Part shown: positions 1 to 5,350 of the stretch, piece after piece
How the letters are laid out: every line of letters starts with the position of its first letter
Position numbering within the stretch: the first letter of the stretch is position 1
Assembly (NCBI GenBank): GCA_011773575.1
Contig: WVXJ01000098.1
Location: forward strand, 12,826-22,123
DNA length: 9,298 nucleotides
Direction of reading: 5' to 3'
Origin: Armatimonadota bacterium
Lineage (GTDB): Bacteria; Armatimonadota; Hebobacteria; Hebobacterales; WVXJ01
Translations under genes and position numbers: made by a program
Notes under the pieces: generated by a model
Databases searched by the model: none
Seen by the model: only the letters and a program-made list of their open reading frames with translations
What the model was told of the DNA's origin: nothing

Positions 1-534
1 TTCGCCCATGCGGGCGGTGATTTTACGCCTCAGCCGCATAAACTCTCCCGCAACCGGCACCGCTTCCGTCACTTCCCCTGCAATGGACATCTCGTAATCT
101 TCGCCGGCCCATTCTTCGCTCACACATACGCGGCTGGCGGGCAGATTGGAGATTCGCCCATGCAGGCCCAGGGCTTCGCCTTCATCCACATCCGGCGCGC
201 CCAGATAGGTGAGCCCGCAAGTGGTCAGCAATCCGCCCCCGAATGTCCTCAGCCAGCCCAACCCTTCCGGCTCATAGAAAGCGGGGGCGGCGAGACCTAC
301 CGGTGAGAGCCAGGCCAGCGCCCGGCCGCAATAATCCGCGGCATATATGTCCATAGCGCGGGAGAGCGCCACCGTGAAATTCAGCCCGGAGCCGGTGTGC
401 ACATCGGCTACCTTCACACCTTGTGAGGTTCCCTCCTCCAGGGTCGCCAGCCGCACACCCGCAACCTGTCCCATGCGGGACACGCGCGCATCCAACTCTT
501 TTCGCTTAACCGGTTTTCCGTAAAGATTTGCCAT
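1..534 (-). CDS. DUF4432 / aldose 1-epimerase family protein (5' part; runs off the window)
   Basis: The visible 178 codons start at ATG 534 and stay open to base 1, so the C-terminal half lies outside the window. A GAGGAAG ribosome binding site sits at 539-545, four bases upstream of the start. The protein begins MANLYGKPV and carries stretches I recognise from the DUF4432 family of galactose-mutarotase-like beta-sandwich proteins: VHTGSGLNFTV near residues 45-55, AFYEPEGLGWLRTF near 85-98, GGLLTTCGL near 100-108 and LGLHGRISNLPA near 122-133. Family members are usually 300-350 residues. They are annotated as aldose 1-epimerase-like and are presumed to act on sugars in the cytoplasm, but the substrate is not settled and cannot be read from the sequence. 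No signal peptide or membrane segment is visible. The upstream neighbour on this strand is the clpX operon, from which it is separated by a terminator, so it is probably transcribed independently. The family call is from motif recall. Confidence 0.85.
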   Translation of the reverse strand, partial: MANLYGKPVKRKELDARVSRMGQVAGVRLATLEEGTSQGVKVADVHTGSGLNFTVALSRAMDIYAADYCGRALAWLSPVGLAAPAFYEPEGLGWLRTFGGGLLTTCGLTYLGAPDVDEGEALGLHGRISNLPASRVCVSEEWAGEDYEMSIAGEVTEAVPVAGEFMRLRRKITARMGE

Positions 535-603
535 CTCGCTTCCTCGCTGCAAGAGTCCGTTGGGCAGAACCTCGCATCCTGCCCTCTATGCCGAAGACTA
601 TTC

Positions 604-669
604 AACCGCAGATTGACGCAGATAAACGCCAAAGAAGAAATCGGTAGGGCAGGAGCCTTCGCTCCTGCC
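604..669 (+). repeat. Composite interspersed repeat, copy 1 (direct)
   Basis: Two modules lie in a fixed order. Bases 604-630 are a word-like tract with CCGCAGATTGACGCAGAT at its core. After an A-rich linker, bases 641-669 hold TCGGTAGG leading into a hairpin: the arms GGCAGGAGC (648-656) and GCTCCTGCC (661-669) pair perfectly over 9 bp around the loop CTTC. The same module order recurs at 743-809 and, inverted, at 853-912. I see no open reading frame or target-site duplication, so a non-autonomous REP/MITE-like element is the best description. Confidence 0.75.
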
Positions 670-742
670 ATATCCTCAATGGAAGTTTTCGTTAAGCACC
701 ACCTCGCCTCCTGCCTTTCACTGCCCGCCCGCCGAATTCGAT

Positions 743-809
743 TTAGCCGCGGATACACGCGGATTAACCCCAAGGGAAATTCGGTAGGACAGAAGCCCTT
801 GCTTCTACC
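743..809 (+). repeat. Composite interspersed repeat, copy 2 (direct, diverged)
   Basis: This has the same architecture as copy 1. The word-like module at 743-769 reads AGCCGCGGATACACGCGGATT at its core, followed by a linker ending GGGAAAT and the module TCGGTAGG at 781-788. The hairpin arms AGAAGC (791-796) and GCTTCT (801-806) surround a CCTT loop. Relative to copy 1 the stem carries compensating changes (AGGAGC/GCTCCT against AGAAGC/GCTTCT). That suggests the hairpin, rather than its exact sequence, is kept. Confidence 0.65.
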
Positions 810-846
810 GCCAATCCGGTAGCCGCACTTTTCAATGTGCGCTGAT

Positions 847-874
847 AAAAAAGGCAGGAGCAATTGCTCCTGCC
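847..874 (-). terminator. Intrinsic terminator for the tig-clpP-clpX operon
   Basis: Read on the minus strand, a perfect 9-bp stem (GGCAGGAGC, loop AATT, GCTCCTGCC) is followed directly by six T residues (plus-strand A847-852). This is a textbook Rho-independent terminator, about 110 bases beyond the clpX stop and upstream of the DUF4432 gene. The stem is the hairpin module of repeat copy 3. The assignment to clpX follows from strand and position. Confidence 0.75.
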
Positions 875-912
875 TTGTGAAATCTGTGTCAATCTGCGTG
901 CATCTGCGGTTT
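853..912 (-). repeat. Composite interspersed repeat, copy 3 (inverted)
   Basis: On the minus strand the order is the CCGCAGAT...CACGCAGATTGACACAG module (about 911-884), a short linker, then the hairpin with arms 866-874 and 853-861. This is the same module order as copies 1 and 2 but in the opposite orientation. The hairpin arms are identical to copy 1 (GGCAGGAGC/GCTCCTGCC); only the loop differs, AATT in place of CTTC. Confidence 0.7.
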
Positions 913-943
913 CGAAATATCCCGCGGTTGGGACCTTCTCCCG

Positions 944-980
944 GACTCTCAACTCCTGACTCTTCGACTCCCAGACTCTC
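944..980. repeat. GACTC/ACTCC-rich imperfect tandem tract
   Basis: The tract consists of degenerate units such as GACTCTCAACTCC, GACTCTTCGACTCCC and AGACTCTC, ending three bases before the clpX stop codon. A related pyrimidine-rich tract with CCACTCTC words occurs between the two tRNAs near 5694-5728. It looks like a low-complexity intergenic repeat with no evident function. Confidence 0.5.
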
Positions 981-982
981 TC

Positions 983-2251
983 CTACGCCGGCTGCTTTTT
1001 CTTGGCGGGGCGGGGGGAGGCTGTGACCAGCAGCGGCTCTTGTTTGTTAAGGACGGTTTCCTCGTTTATCACACAGCGGCGGGCGGAGCGCTGGGAGGGG
1101 ATTTCATACATGATATTGAGCATTATCTCTTCCATGACGGTGCGCAGCGCGCGGGCGCCTGTGCCGCGGCGGATGGCTTCCTGAGCGATAGCGGAGATTG
1201 CATCATCCGTTACTTCCAGTTCCACTCCATCCCATTCGAAGAACCTCTGGTATTGTTTGATCAGCGCATTCTTGGGCTCCACCAGGATTTGCTCCAGAGC
1301 CGCGCGCTCCAGAGCATCGAGAGTAGCCATCACCGGCAGCCGCCCTACGAATTCGGGGATGAAGCCGAATTTCAACAAGTCGTCAGGCAGCACCTCGGAG
1401 AGTGAGGACACATGCTTCTCCCTGGGTTTGGCGGTAAAGCCCAGACCTTGTTCGTTCATCCGGCTGGAGATTATCTGCTCCAGTCCGTCAAAGGTGCCGC
1501 CGCAGATGAAGAGGACATTCGTGGAATCAATCTGCAGACACTCCTGCTGGGGATGTTTGCGCCCCCCCTGTGGAGGAACATTGGCAACAGTTCCCTCAAG
1601 TATTTTTAAGAGCGCTTGTTGGACACCCTCTCCGCTCACATCCCTGGTGATGGAGGGGTTGTCGGATTTGCGGGTTATCTTGTCGATCTCGTCAACATAG
1701 ACGATGCCTCGCTGGGCGCGCTCCAGATCACGGTCCGCCGCGTCATAGAGTTGAAGGAGAATATTCTCAACATCTTCTCCCACATAGCCGGCCTCAGTCA
1801 GACAGGTCGCGTCCGCCAGGGTGAAGGGCACATCCAGAATGCGCGAAAGAGTGGAGGCGAGTAAAGTCTTTCCACTGCCGGTGGGGCCGATGAGGAGAAT
1901 ATTGCTCTTCTGTAATTCAACCTCCTCATCACTGGAGCGGAGTTGAATACGCTTGTAGTGATTATAGACGGCGACGGAGAGAACTCGCTTCGCCTTCTCC
2001 TGACCGATGACATACTGACACAGCGCCTCGTAGATTTCCTTCGGCTTCGGAATAGGGCGGAGAGGTTCGTCCGGCTGCTCTCCGGGTGAAAGCCGGCGAC
2101 CTTCTTCGCCGACCAGTTCGTTACACAGGCTGACACAATCAACACATATGAAGACCCCGTCCGGGCCCGCTATCAGCCGTGTTCCCTTGGGAAGTTCACT
2201 CTGGCGTTTGAAGCAGAAAGAACAGGTCGGTTCTCGGCGTTCGGTACGCAT
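983..2251 (-). CDS. clpX: ATP-dependent Clp protease ATP-binding subunit ClpX
   Basis: ClpX is the AAA+ unfoldase that feeds tagged or unfolded cytoplasmic proteins into the ClpP chamber. The 422-residue product matches the usual length (E. coli 424). The N-terminal zinc-binding domain has Cys10, Cys13, Cys36 and Cys39 (CSFC and CVDC). The AAA+ core shows Walker A GPTGSGKT (122-129), pore loop GYVG (155-158), Walker B IVYVDEID (183-190), an RKH loop (GGRKHPQQ), a GLGF tripeptide-type loop for docking to ClpP, the ClpX signature GFIPEFVGRLP, and the sensor-2 motif GTGARALR. I chose ATG 2251 because GAGGT lies just upstream. A TTG 60 bases further up would add 20 residues but has no ribosome binding site and falls outside the family's normal start. 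The short C-terminal tail is Lys/Pro-rich (AKKKQPA). It is the last gene of the tig-clpP-clpX operon, 157 bases after clpP. Confidence 0.97.
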   Translation of the reverse strand: MRTERREPTCSFCFKRQSELPKGTRLIAGPDGVFICVDCVSLCNELVGEEGRRLSPGEQPDEPLRPIPKPKEIYEALCQYVIGQEKAKRVLSVAVYNHYKRIQLRSSDEEVELQKSNILLIGPTGSGKTLLASTLSRILDVPFTLADATCLTEAGYVGEDVENILLQLYDAADRDLERAQRGIVYVDEIDKITRKSDNPSITRDVSGEGVQQALLKILEGTVANVPPQGGRKHPQQECLQIDSTNVLFICGGTFDGLEQIISSRMNEQGLGFTAKPREKHVSSLSEVLPDDLLKFGFIPEFVGRLPVMATLDALERAALEQILVEPKNALIKQYQRFFEWDGVELEVTDDAISAIAQEAIRRGTGARALRTVMEEIMLNIMYEIPSQRSARRCVINEETVLNKQEPLLVTASPRPAKKKQPA

Positions 2252-2382
2252 AGTTACCTCAACTTTTGCTGCGTCGCTTGCTCTGCCGCTCGCTTTTGCG
2301 AATTCACTCAACAGCAGGCAGCGTGGTGTGACATTTGCTGCTATTAGTCTCTTACTACGAATAGGCTTCTGATCCGATGCTG

Positions 2383-2397
2383 CTTGATGACATCAAG
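2383..2397. repeat. 15-base palindrome in the clpP-clpX gap
   Basis: CTTGATG and CATCAAG flank a single central base, giving a perfect odd-centred palindrome 11 bases past the clpP stop. With no loop to speak of and no T tract it is a poor terminator. It could be a protein-binding site for separate control of clpX, but this may be chance. Confidence 0.3.
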
Positions 2398-2408
2398 AAA
2401 CCTTATGG

Positions 2409-2990
2409 CTATTGGTTGAGCACCTCGTCAATTATGCCGTAGTCCTTCGCCTCCTGGGAGGAAAGATAGTAGTCCCGTTCGGTGTCCCGCCGCACCTTCT
2501 CCAGGGGCTGGGAAGTGTGCTTGGCGAGCACCTCATTCAGCATGTCCCGCGTATAAAGCATCTCCCGCGCCTGGATGTCAATATCAGTTACCTGGCCGGA
2601 AAGCCCTCCTACATGTGGCTGGTGAATGAGAATCCTGGAGTGGGGGAGGGCAAAGCGTTTCCCTTCCGTCCCGGCCGCCAGCAATATCGCCGCCATACTG
2701 AAGGCCATCCCGACACAATAGGTTTGAATCGGCGGCTTTAGCAGCTGCATGGTGTCATAGATCGCCAAACCCGCGGGTACCACCCCTCCCGGCGAGTTGA
2801 TATACATCTGCACCGGCTTCCCGGGGTCCTCTCCGGAGAGGAAAAGAAGTTGCGCGATGATGAGGTTGGCATAGTCATCATCCACAGAACCGCCGATGAA
2901 GACTATGCGATCTCTCAGCAGGCGAGAGTAAATATCAACGATGCGCTCTCCGCGCGGCGTCTGGTCAATAACTGTTGGGATTAGCACCAT
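2409..2990 (-). CDS. clpP: ATP-dependent Clp protease proteolytic subunit ClpP
   Basis: ClpP is the serine peptidase that assembles as a double heptamer and degrades substrates delivered by ClpX. The 193-residue length is normal. The catalytic triad can be placed as Ser98 (GMAFSMAA), His123 (ILIHQPH) and Asp173 (DTERD); the one-residue shift of the Asp relative to S. aureus ClpP comes from an extra residue after HQP. The oxyanion/substrate strand NSPGG is at 65-69. The N-terminus starts directly with VLIPTVIDQTPRGER, so there is at most a very short propeptide. ATG 2990 is preceded by GGGGAGA about 8 bases upstream. The gene lies 36 bases after tig and 157 bases before clpX, consistent with one transcript. 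Unusual residues are Phe97 before the catalytic Ser, where Ala is the norm, and VVPAG after NSPGG where SVTAG is more common. The hydrophobic docking residues for the ClpX loop cannot be judged from sequence alone. Confidence 0.97.
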   Translation of the reverse strand: MVLIPTVIDQTPRGERIVDIYSRLLRDRIVFIGGSVDDDYANLIIAQLLFLSGEDPGKPVQMYINSPGGVVPAGLAIYDTMQLLKPPIQTYCVGMAFSMAAILLAAGTEGKRFALPHSRILIHQPHVGGLSGQVTDIDIQAREMLYTRDMLNEVLAKHTSQPLEKVRRDTERDYYLSSQEAKDYGIIDEVLNQ

Positions 2991-3026
2991 ACCTCGTCTC
3001 CCCGCCCGGAATTGTGCCGAGCGCTC

Positions 3027-4376
3027 TTATTCTTTACCATGTTCAGGGCTTTCTGTCTGAACCGGAGCCTTCGCCTCCGGTTCCTCCAGGCTTATCTCCG
3101 CAGAGTCAAGCAGGACTTGAAGCGCCTTCTCCCGGCGCAGATGGCCGGCGATATCCTCAATGGCATTATCTGCCTCCAATGCGCGCCGTTTGGCCGCCGG
3201 GGAGACCTGGTCCCTTTCCGCCAGGCGTGCAATCTCCGCCTCTATCTCCTCGTCACTGGCAGTGATTCCTTCTTTTCTCTCCACTTCCCGCATGACGAGG
3301 AACCGCTTGAGATTGCGCTCTGCTTCTGTCTCCAGGTTCTTCTTCCACGCCGCATAAGTCATCCCGCGCCCGGCCAGGTAACTCTCCAGATTCGTGCCCT
3401 GTCTTTCCAATTCACTCGTCAATTCGTTCTCTCTCGCTTCCATGAATCTGTCTACGAGCAGGCGCGGCGGCTCAAACTCGGAGGCTTCAATCACTTGATT
3501 TACGAGCCGTTCCCGCAGGGCCTCCTCCGCCAAGTGAGCGGACAACTTCTCCAATGATTCTCGTATCCGCTTGCGGAGTTCCTCCAGATCTTTGACATCG
3601 GCCACCCGGCGGGCAAACTCATCGCTCAACTCCGGCAGGCTCCGTACTTTGACATCTTTTACAGTCACGACGAAGACGGCTTCCTTGTCCGCGAGTTCTG
3701 TATCAGGATGGTTCTTCGGCAGCCGGTTCTCTATCCGCAAGGCCTCCCCTTGCTTTGCTCCAAGCAGGCCCTCATTCAACTGTGGGAACAGCGAGTCATT
3801 TCCAACCTCCAGGGGATATCCCTGCACTCCGGCTTTCTCGACTATGTTGCCATCCACCTCGACAGCGTAGTCAATGATGGCTATATCGCCTTCTTCTATG
3901 GCGCGTTCGGGCTGGGGCACGAAACTCGACAAGCGTCCTCGAAGCCTCTCCAGTTCCTCCTCAACGGCTTCTTCCGTCACCTCCGCTGACGGCTTCTTCG
4001 CCTTTAACCTCCGATATTCTCCAAGTTTCACCTCAGGCATGATCGGGACCACAGCCCGAAAGGTGAAGCCTCCGTCCTCCTGAAGGCTTTCATCTTCCAC
4101 CCGGGCGCGATCAATCGGCTCCAGCCCGGTCTCATCCAATGCCTCCAGGTAGCCGGAATGGGTGAGCCGCTCCTGCGCTTCTTTGCGGACTTCATCCATA
4201 TTCAGCCTGGACTCAATCATAGCGCGGGGCGCACGGCCGGGCCGAAAACCCGGTATCTGGATACTCTTCGCCGCCGCCTGGAAGACTCTTTCCACCTCTG
4301 CAGCCACCGCATCCGGCCCCACAGAGATCCTCAGCCCGACTTCACCCTCCTCCTGGCGCTCGATCTCGACTTGCAT
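3027..4376 (-). CDS. tig: Trigger factor, ribosome-associated chaperone and peptidyl-prolyl isomerase
   Basis: Trigger factor docks near the ribosome exit tunnel and shields nascent chains. The 449-residue product has the three-domain layout. The N-terminal ribosome-binding domain carries the signature GFRPGRAP at 43-50, the same position as in E. coli. An FKBP-type PPIase domain lies at roughly 145-235 (GDIAIIDYAVEVDG, then FPQLNEGLLGAKQGE). A long, charged helical C-terminal domain contains LPELSDEFARRV, and the protein ends in an acidic, Pro-rich tail. ATG 4376 was chosen because GGAG lies seven bases upstream and the product then begins MQVEIERQ, as the family does; a TTG at 4421 would add 15 atypical residues. 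It is the first protein gene of the tig-clpP-clpX cluster, 36 bases before clpP. The nearest recognisable promoter on this strand is at 4610-4638, upstream of tRNA-Gly, so read-through from the tRNA is possible. Confidence 0.96.
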   Translation of the reverse strand: MQVEIERQEEGEVGLRISVGPDAVAAEVERVFQAAAKSIQIPGFRPGRAPRAMIESRLNMDEVRKEAQERLTHSGYLEALDETGLEPIDRARVEDESLQEDGGFTFRAVVPIMPEVKLGEYRRLKAKKPSAEVTEEAVEEELERLRGRLSSFVPQPERAIEEGDIAIIDYAVEVDGNIVEKAGVQGYPLEVGNDSLFPQLNEGLLGAKQGEALRIENRLPKNHPDTELADKEAVFVVTVKDVKVRSLPELSDEFARRVADVKDLEELRKRIRESLEKLSAHLAEEALRERLVNQVIEASEFEPPRLLVDRFMEARENELTSELERQGTNLESYLAGRGMTYAAWKKNLETEAERNLKRFLVMREVERKEGITASDEEIEAEIARLAERDQVSPAAKRRALEADNAIEDIAGHLRREKALQVLLDSAEISLEEPEAKAPVQTESPEHGKE

Positions 4377-4430
4377 CTCATCACTCCATTTCCTAATCCC
4401 TGCCGGCCGGCTTTCGGGCAAGAATAAGAC

Positions 4431-4470
4431 AACCTCGTCCGCTCACCGCTTCATCATGTTGGACGAGGTT
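4431..4470 (-). repeat. 10-bp inverted repeat in the tRNA-Gly to tig leader
   Basis: AACCTCGTCC (4431-4440) and GGACGAGGTT (4461-4470) are perfect complements around a 20-base loop, midway between the tRNA-Gly 3' end and the tig start. The strand 3' of the stem reads GTCTTATTCTTG, which is not a continuous T tract, so it is a weak terminator or attenuator at best. It could instead be a processing structure that separates the tRNA from the tig mRNA, or an operator. Confidence 0.5.
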
Positions 4471-4492
4471 GGATCTCCGCGTGAATTCATAC

Positions 4493-4567
4493 TGGAGCGG
4501 GAGAAGGGATTCGAACCCTCGGCCATCTGCATGGCAAGCAGATGCTCTACCACTGAGCTACTCCCGC
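4493..4567 (-). tRNA. tRNA-Gly(GCC) with encoded CCA
   Basis: On the minus strand a complete cloverleaf can be read. The acceptor GCGGGAG (4567-4561) pairs with CTCCCGC (4503-4497), followed by discriminator T (4496) and a genomically encoded CCA (4495-4493). The D-arm is AGCTCAGTGGTAGAGC. The anticodon stem TCTGC/GCAGA encloses the loop TTGCCAT, giving anticodon GCC. The T-arm is GAGGG TTCGAAT CCCTT with one G-T pair. A near-consensus promoter lies 43 bases upstream (4610-4638). Confidence 0.97.
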
Positions 4568-4609
4568 CCGCCCCGCTCCTCACAAGAAGCGGCTCTTCCT
4601 GTCTTTGGT

Positions 4610-4638
4610 ATCATATCCCGCCGCCCTCTCTCTGTCAA
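4610..4638 (-). promoter_or_regulatory. Sigma-70-type promoter of tRNA-Gly (and possibly tig-clpP-clpX)
   Basis: The minus strand has a perfect -35 TTGACA (4638-4633), a 17-base spacer and a -10 TATGAT (4615-4610, five of six matches). The predicted transcription start is near 4603, about 35 bases before the mature tRNA-Gly 5' end. I find no comparable promoter between the tRNA and tig, which makes co-transcription plausible. Confidence 0.75.
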
Positions 4639-4805
4639 GATTCAGGCGCTCCCGGGTGTGATCATCCGGATTGAAGCAGAATACGGTTCTACTCCTCTTG
4701 CGCGGACGGTTTGCTCACCATCAACTTACCCGGTTCTCGCAAGCCCTCTCGCCCCGGATTTGGAGCGAGTCACCACTAAGCGGAATGTCTTTATGCCGTC
4801 TCGTT

Positions 4806-4828
4806 CCCTCCCCCCTTGTGGGGGAGGG
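4806..4828. repeat. C/G-rich intergenic hairpin
   Basis: CCCTCCCCC (4806-4814) and GGGGGAGGG (4820-4828) form a perfect 9-bp stem with the loop CTTGT, followed by CAGGGTGGGG. This kind of C-run/TTGTG/G-run palindrome is familiar to me as an interspersed intergenic repeat in several bacterial groups. There is no T tract, so I do not call it a terminator. Confidence 0.55.
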
Positions 4829-4929
4829 CAGGGTGGGGAGTCGCCTATCTGTGGGAAAAGGACCGCCTCCGGTAGAGCAATCCGCACCGCCCGTCTACAG
4901 AACCGGGTAACGCTCACTCGCGACAGGCA

Positions 4930-4958
4930 TTGACAGCCCCCTCAATTTATATTAGTAT
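4930..4958 (+). promoter_or_regulatory. Sigma-70-type promoter of arsR
   Basis: A perfect -35 TTGACA (4930-4935), a 17-base spacer and the -10 TAGTAT (4953-4958, four of six matches). The predicted transcription start is near 4965, only about 8 bases before the arsR ATG at 4973. The -10 is embedded in the left arm of the palindromic operator at 4951-4974. Confidence 0.75.
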
Positions 4959-4974
4959 CAACGCATATACTAAT
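4951..4974. promoter_or_regulatory. Palindromic operator, probable ArsR autoregulatory site
   Basis: ATTAGTAT (4951-4958) and ATACTAAT (4967-4974) are perfect inverted arms separated by 8 bases. The left arm covers the -10 element and the right arm runs into the first two bases of the arsR start codon. ArsR/SmtB dimers typically bind imperfect AT-rich dyads of this kind between their promoter and coding sequence and release them when metal binds. The position would block both polymerase binding and initiation. Assignment to this ArsR is inferred from proximity. Confidence 0.75.
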
Positions 4975-5350
4975 GAAACGCACAGCCCGCAACTTGACCG
5001 AGATTCTCAAGGTAATGTGTGACCCGACGCGGCTTCGGATTCTCGAGGCGCTCTCGGGGGGACCGGTTTGCGTATCGGCGCTGGCGGATGCGGTGGGTAT
5101 CTCGCAGTCCGCCGTCTCTCAACACCTGCGGGTGCTGCGCCAGGCGGGACTGGTGACGGCCGAGAAGCGGGGCTATTGGGTGCACTACCAGACGAATCGC
5201 AATGCGCTGAAAACGCTGTTCTCACAATTCGAACAATGGTGTGGGCAAGTATGTGAGCCCCCCAAGTCGGCTTGTCCCACCGCGGCCCAATGCCGCAAGA
5301 CTCCTCGACACAGGAGTACCAAAAAGAAGAAAGGAGACTTACTGCTATGA
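4973..5350 (+). CDS. ArsR/SmtB-family winged-helix metalloregulator, Cys-rich
   Basis: A 125-residue DNA-binding repressor with the family core. KVMCDPTRLRILEAL (13-27) leads into the helix-turn-helix SALADAVGISQSAVSQHL (35-52), RVLRQAGLV (53-61) and the wing EKRGYWVHYQTN (64-75). Six cysteines stand out: Cys16, Cys33 (PVCVSAL, in the helix that carries the arsenic-site cysteines in classical ArsR), and Cys90, Cys94, Cys101 and Cys107 in the C-terminal extension (WCGQVC then ACPTAAQC). Classical CVC at the alpha-3 site is not present, so the ligand set must differ and the metal cannot be named. The C-terminus is Lys-rich (KKKKGD). ATG 4973 has no Shine-Dalgarno and lies about 8 bases after the predicted transcription start, so initiation is nearly leaderless. 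The stop overlaps the ATG of the next small gene. Regulation by the 4951-4974 operator is likely. Confidence 0.93.
   Translation: MKRTARNLTEILKVMCDPTRLRILEALSGGPVCVSALADAVGISQSAVSQHLRVLRQAGLVTAEKRGYWVHYQTNRNALKTLFSQFEQWCGQVCEPPKSACPTAAQCRKTPRHRSTKKKKGDLLL

Larger units (their letters stand above)
535..982. other. Non-coding repeat-rich intergenic region between clpX and the DUF4432 gene
   Basis: No credible gene lies in these 448 bases. The frames open here are short, rich in Arg, Ser, Pro and Leu, and run through repeats on both strands. The region holds three copies of a composite repeat (604-669, 743-809 and, inverted, 853-912), a hairpin with an A/T tract that fits a terminator for clpX, and a GACTC-rich tract next to the clpX stop. 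I see no clear sigma-70 promoter for the DUF4432 gene. Confidence 0.8.
4568..4929. other. Intergenic stretch between tRNA-Gly and the arsR promoter
   Basis: No gene is supported here. The open frames read through the antisense of the tRNA or are Pro/Ser/Arg-rich without family features. Recognisable content is the minus-strand promoter of tRNA-Gly at 4610-4638 and a C/G-rich hairpin at 4806-4828. The tRNA and arsR transcripts diverge from this stretch. Confidence 0.7.

Noticed and set aside
414..863. 149-codon minus-strand frame through the 535-863 intergenic region
   Set aside because: It overlaps the DUF4432 coding start in another frame and runs through the composite repeats; its sequence is translated repeat.
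604..912. CRISPR array
   Set aside because: Only three diverged units of unequal spacing in mixed orientation; there are no uniform repeats or spacers.
1257..1700. 147-codon plus-strand frame opposite clpX
   Set aside because: Antisense shadow of clpX with Ser/Arg/Pro bias and no motifs.
2252..2311. N-terminal extension of ClpX from a TTG codon at 2311 (20 extra residues)
   Set aside because: No ribosome binding site precedes the TTG, whereas ATG 2251 has GAGGT just upstream and gives the family's normal N-terminus right before the zinc-binding domain.
3012..3557. 181-codon plus-strand frame opposite tig
   Set aside because: Antisense shadow of a well-supported gene; Leu/Arg/Gln-rich with no recognisable domain.
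4377..4421. N-terminal extension of trigger factor from a TTG codon at 4421
   Set aside because: ATG 4376 has GGAG at a good distance and yields the standard MQVEIE-type start with the GFRxGxxP signature at residues 43-50.
4469..4933. 154-codon plus-strand open frame across tRNA-Gly
   Set aside because: Its first part is the translated antisense of tRNA-Gly (GRRDSNPRPSAWQADAL type), a classic artefact, and the rest has no family features.
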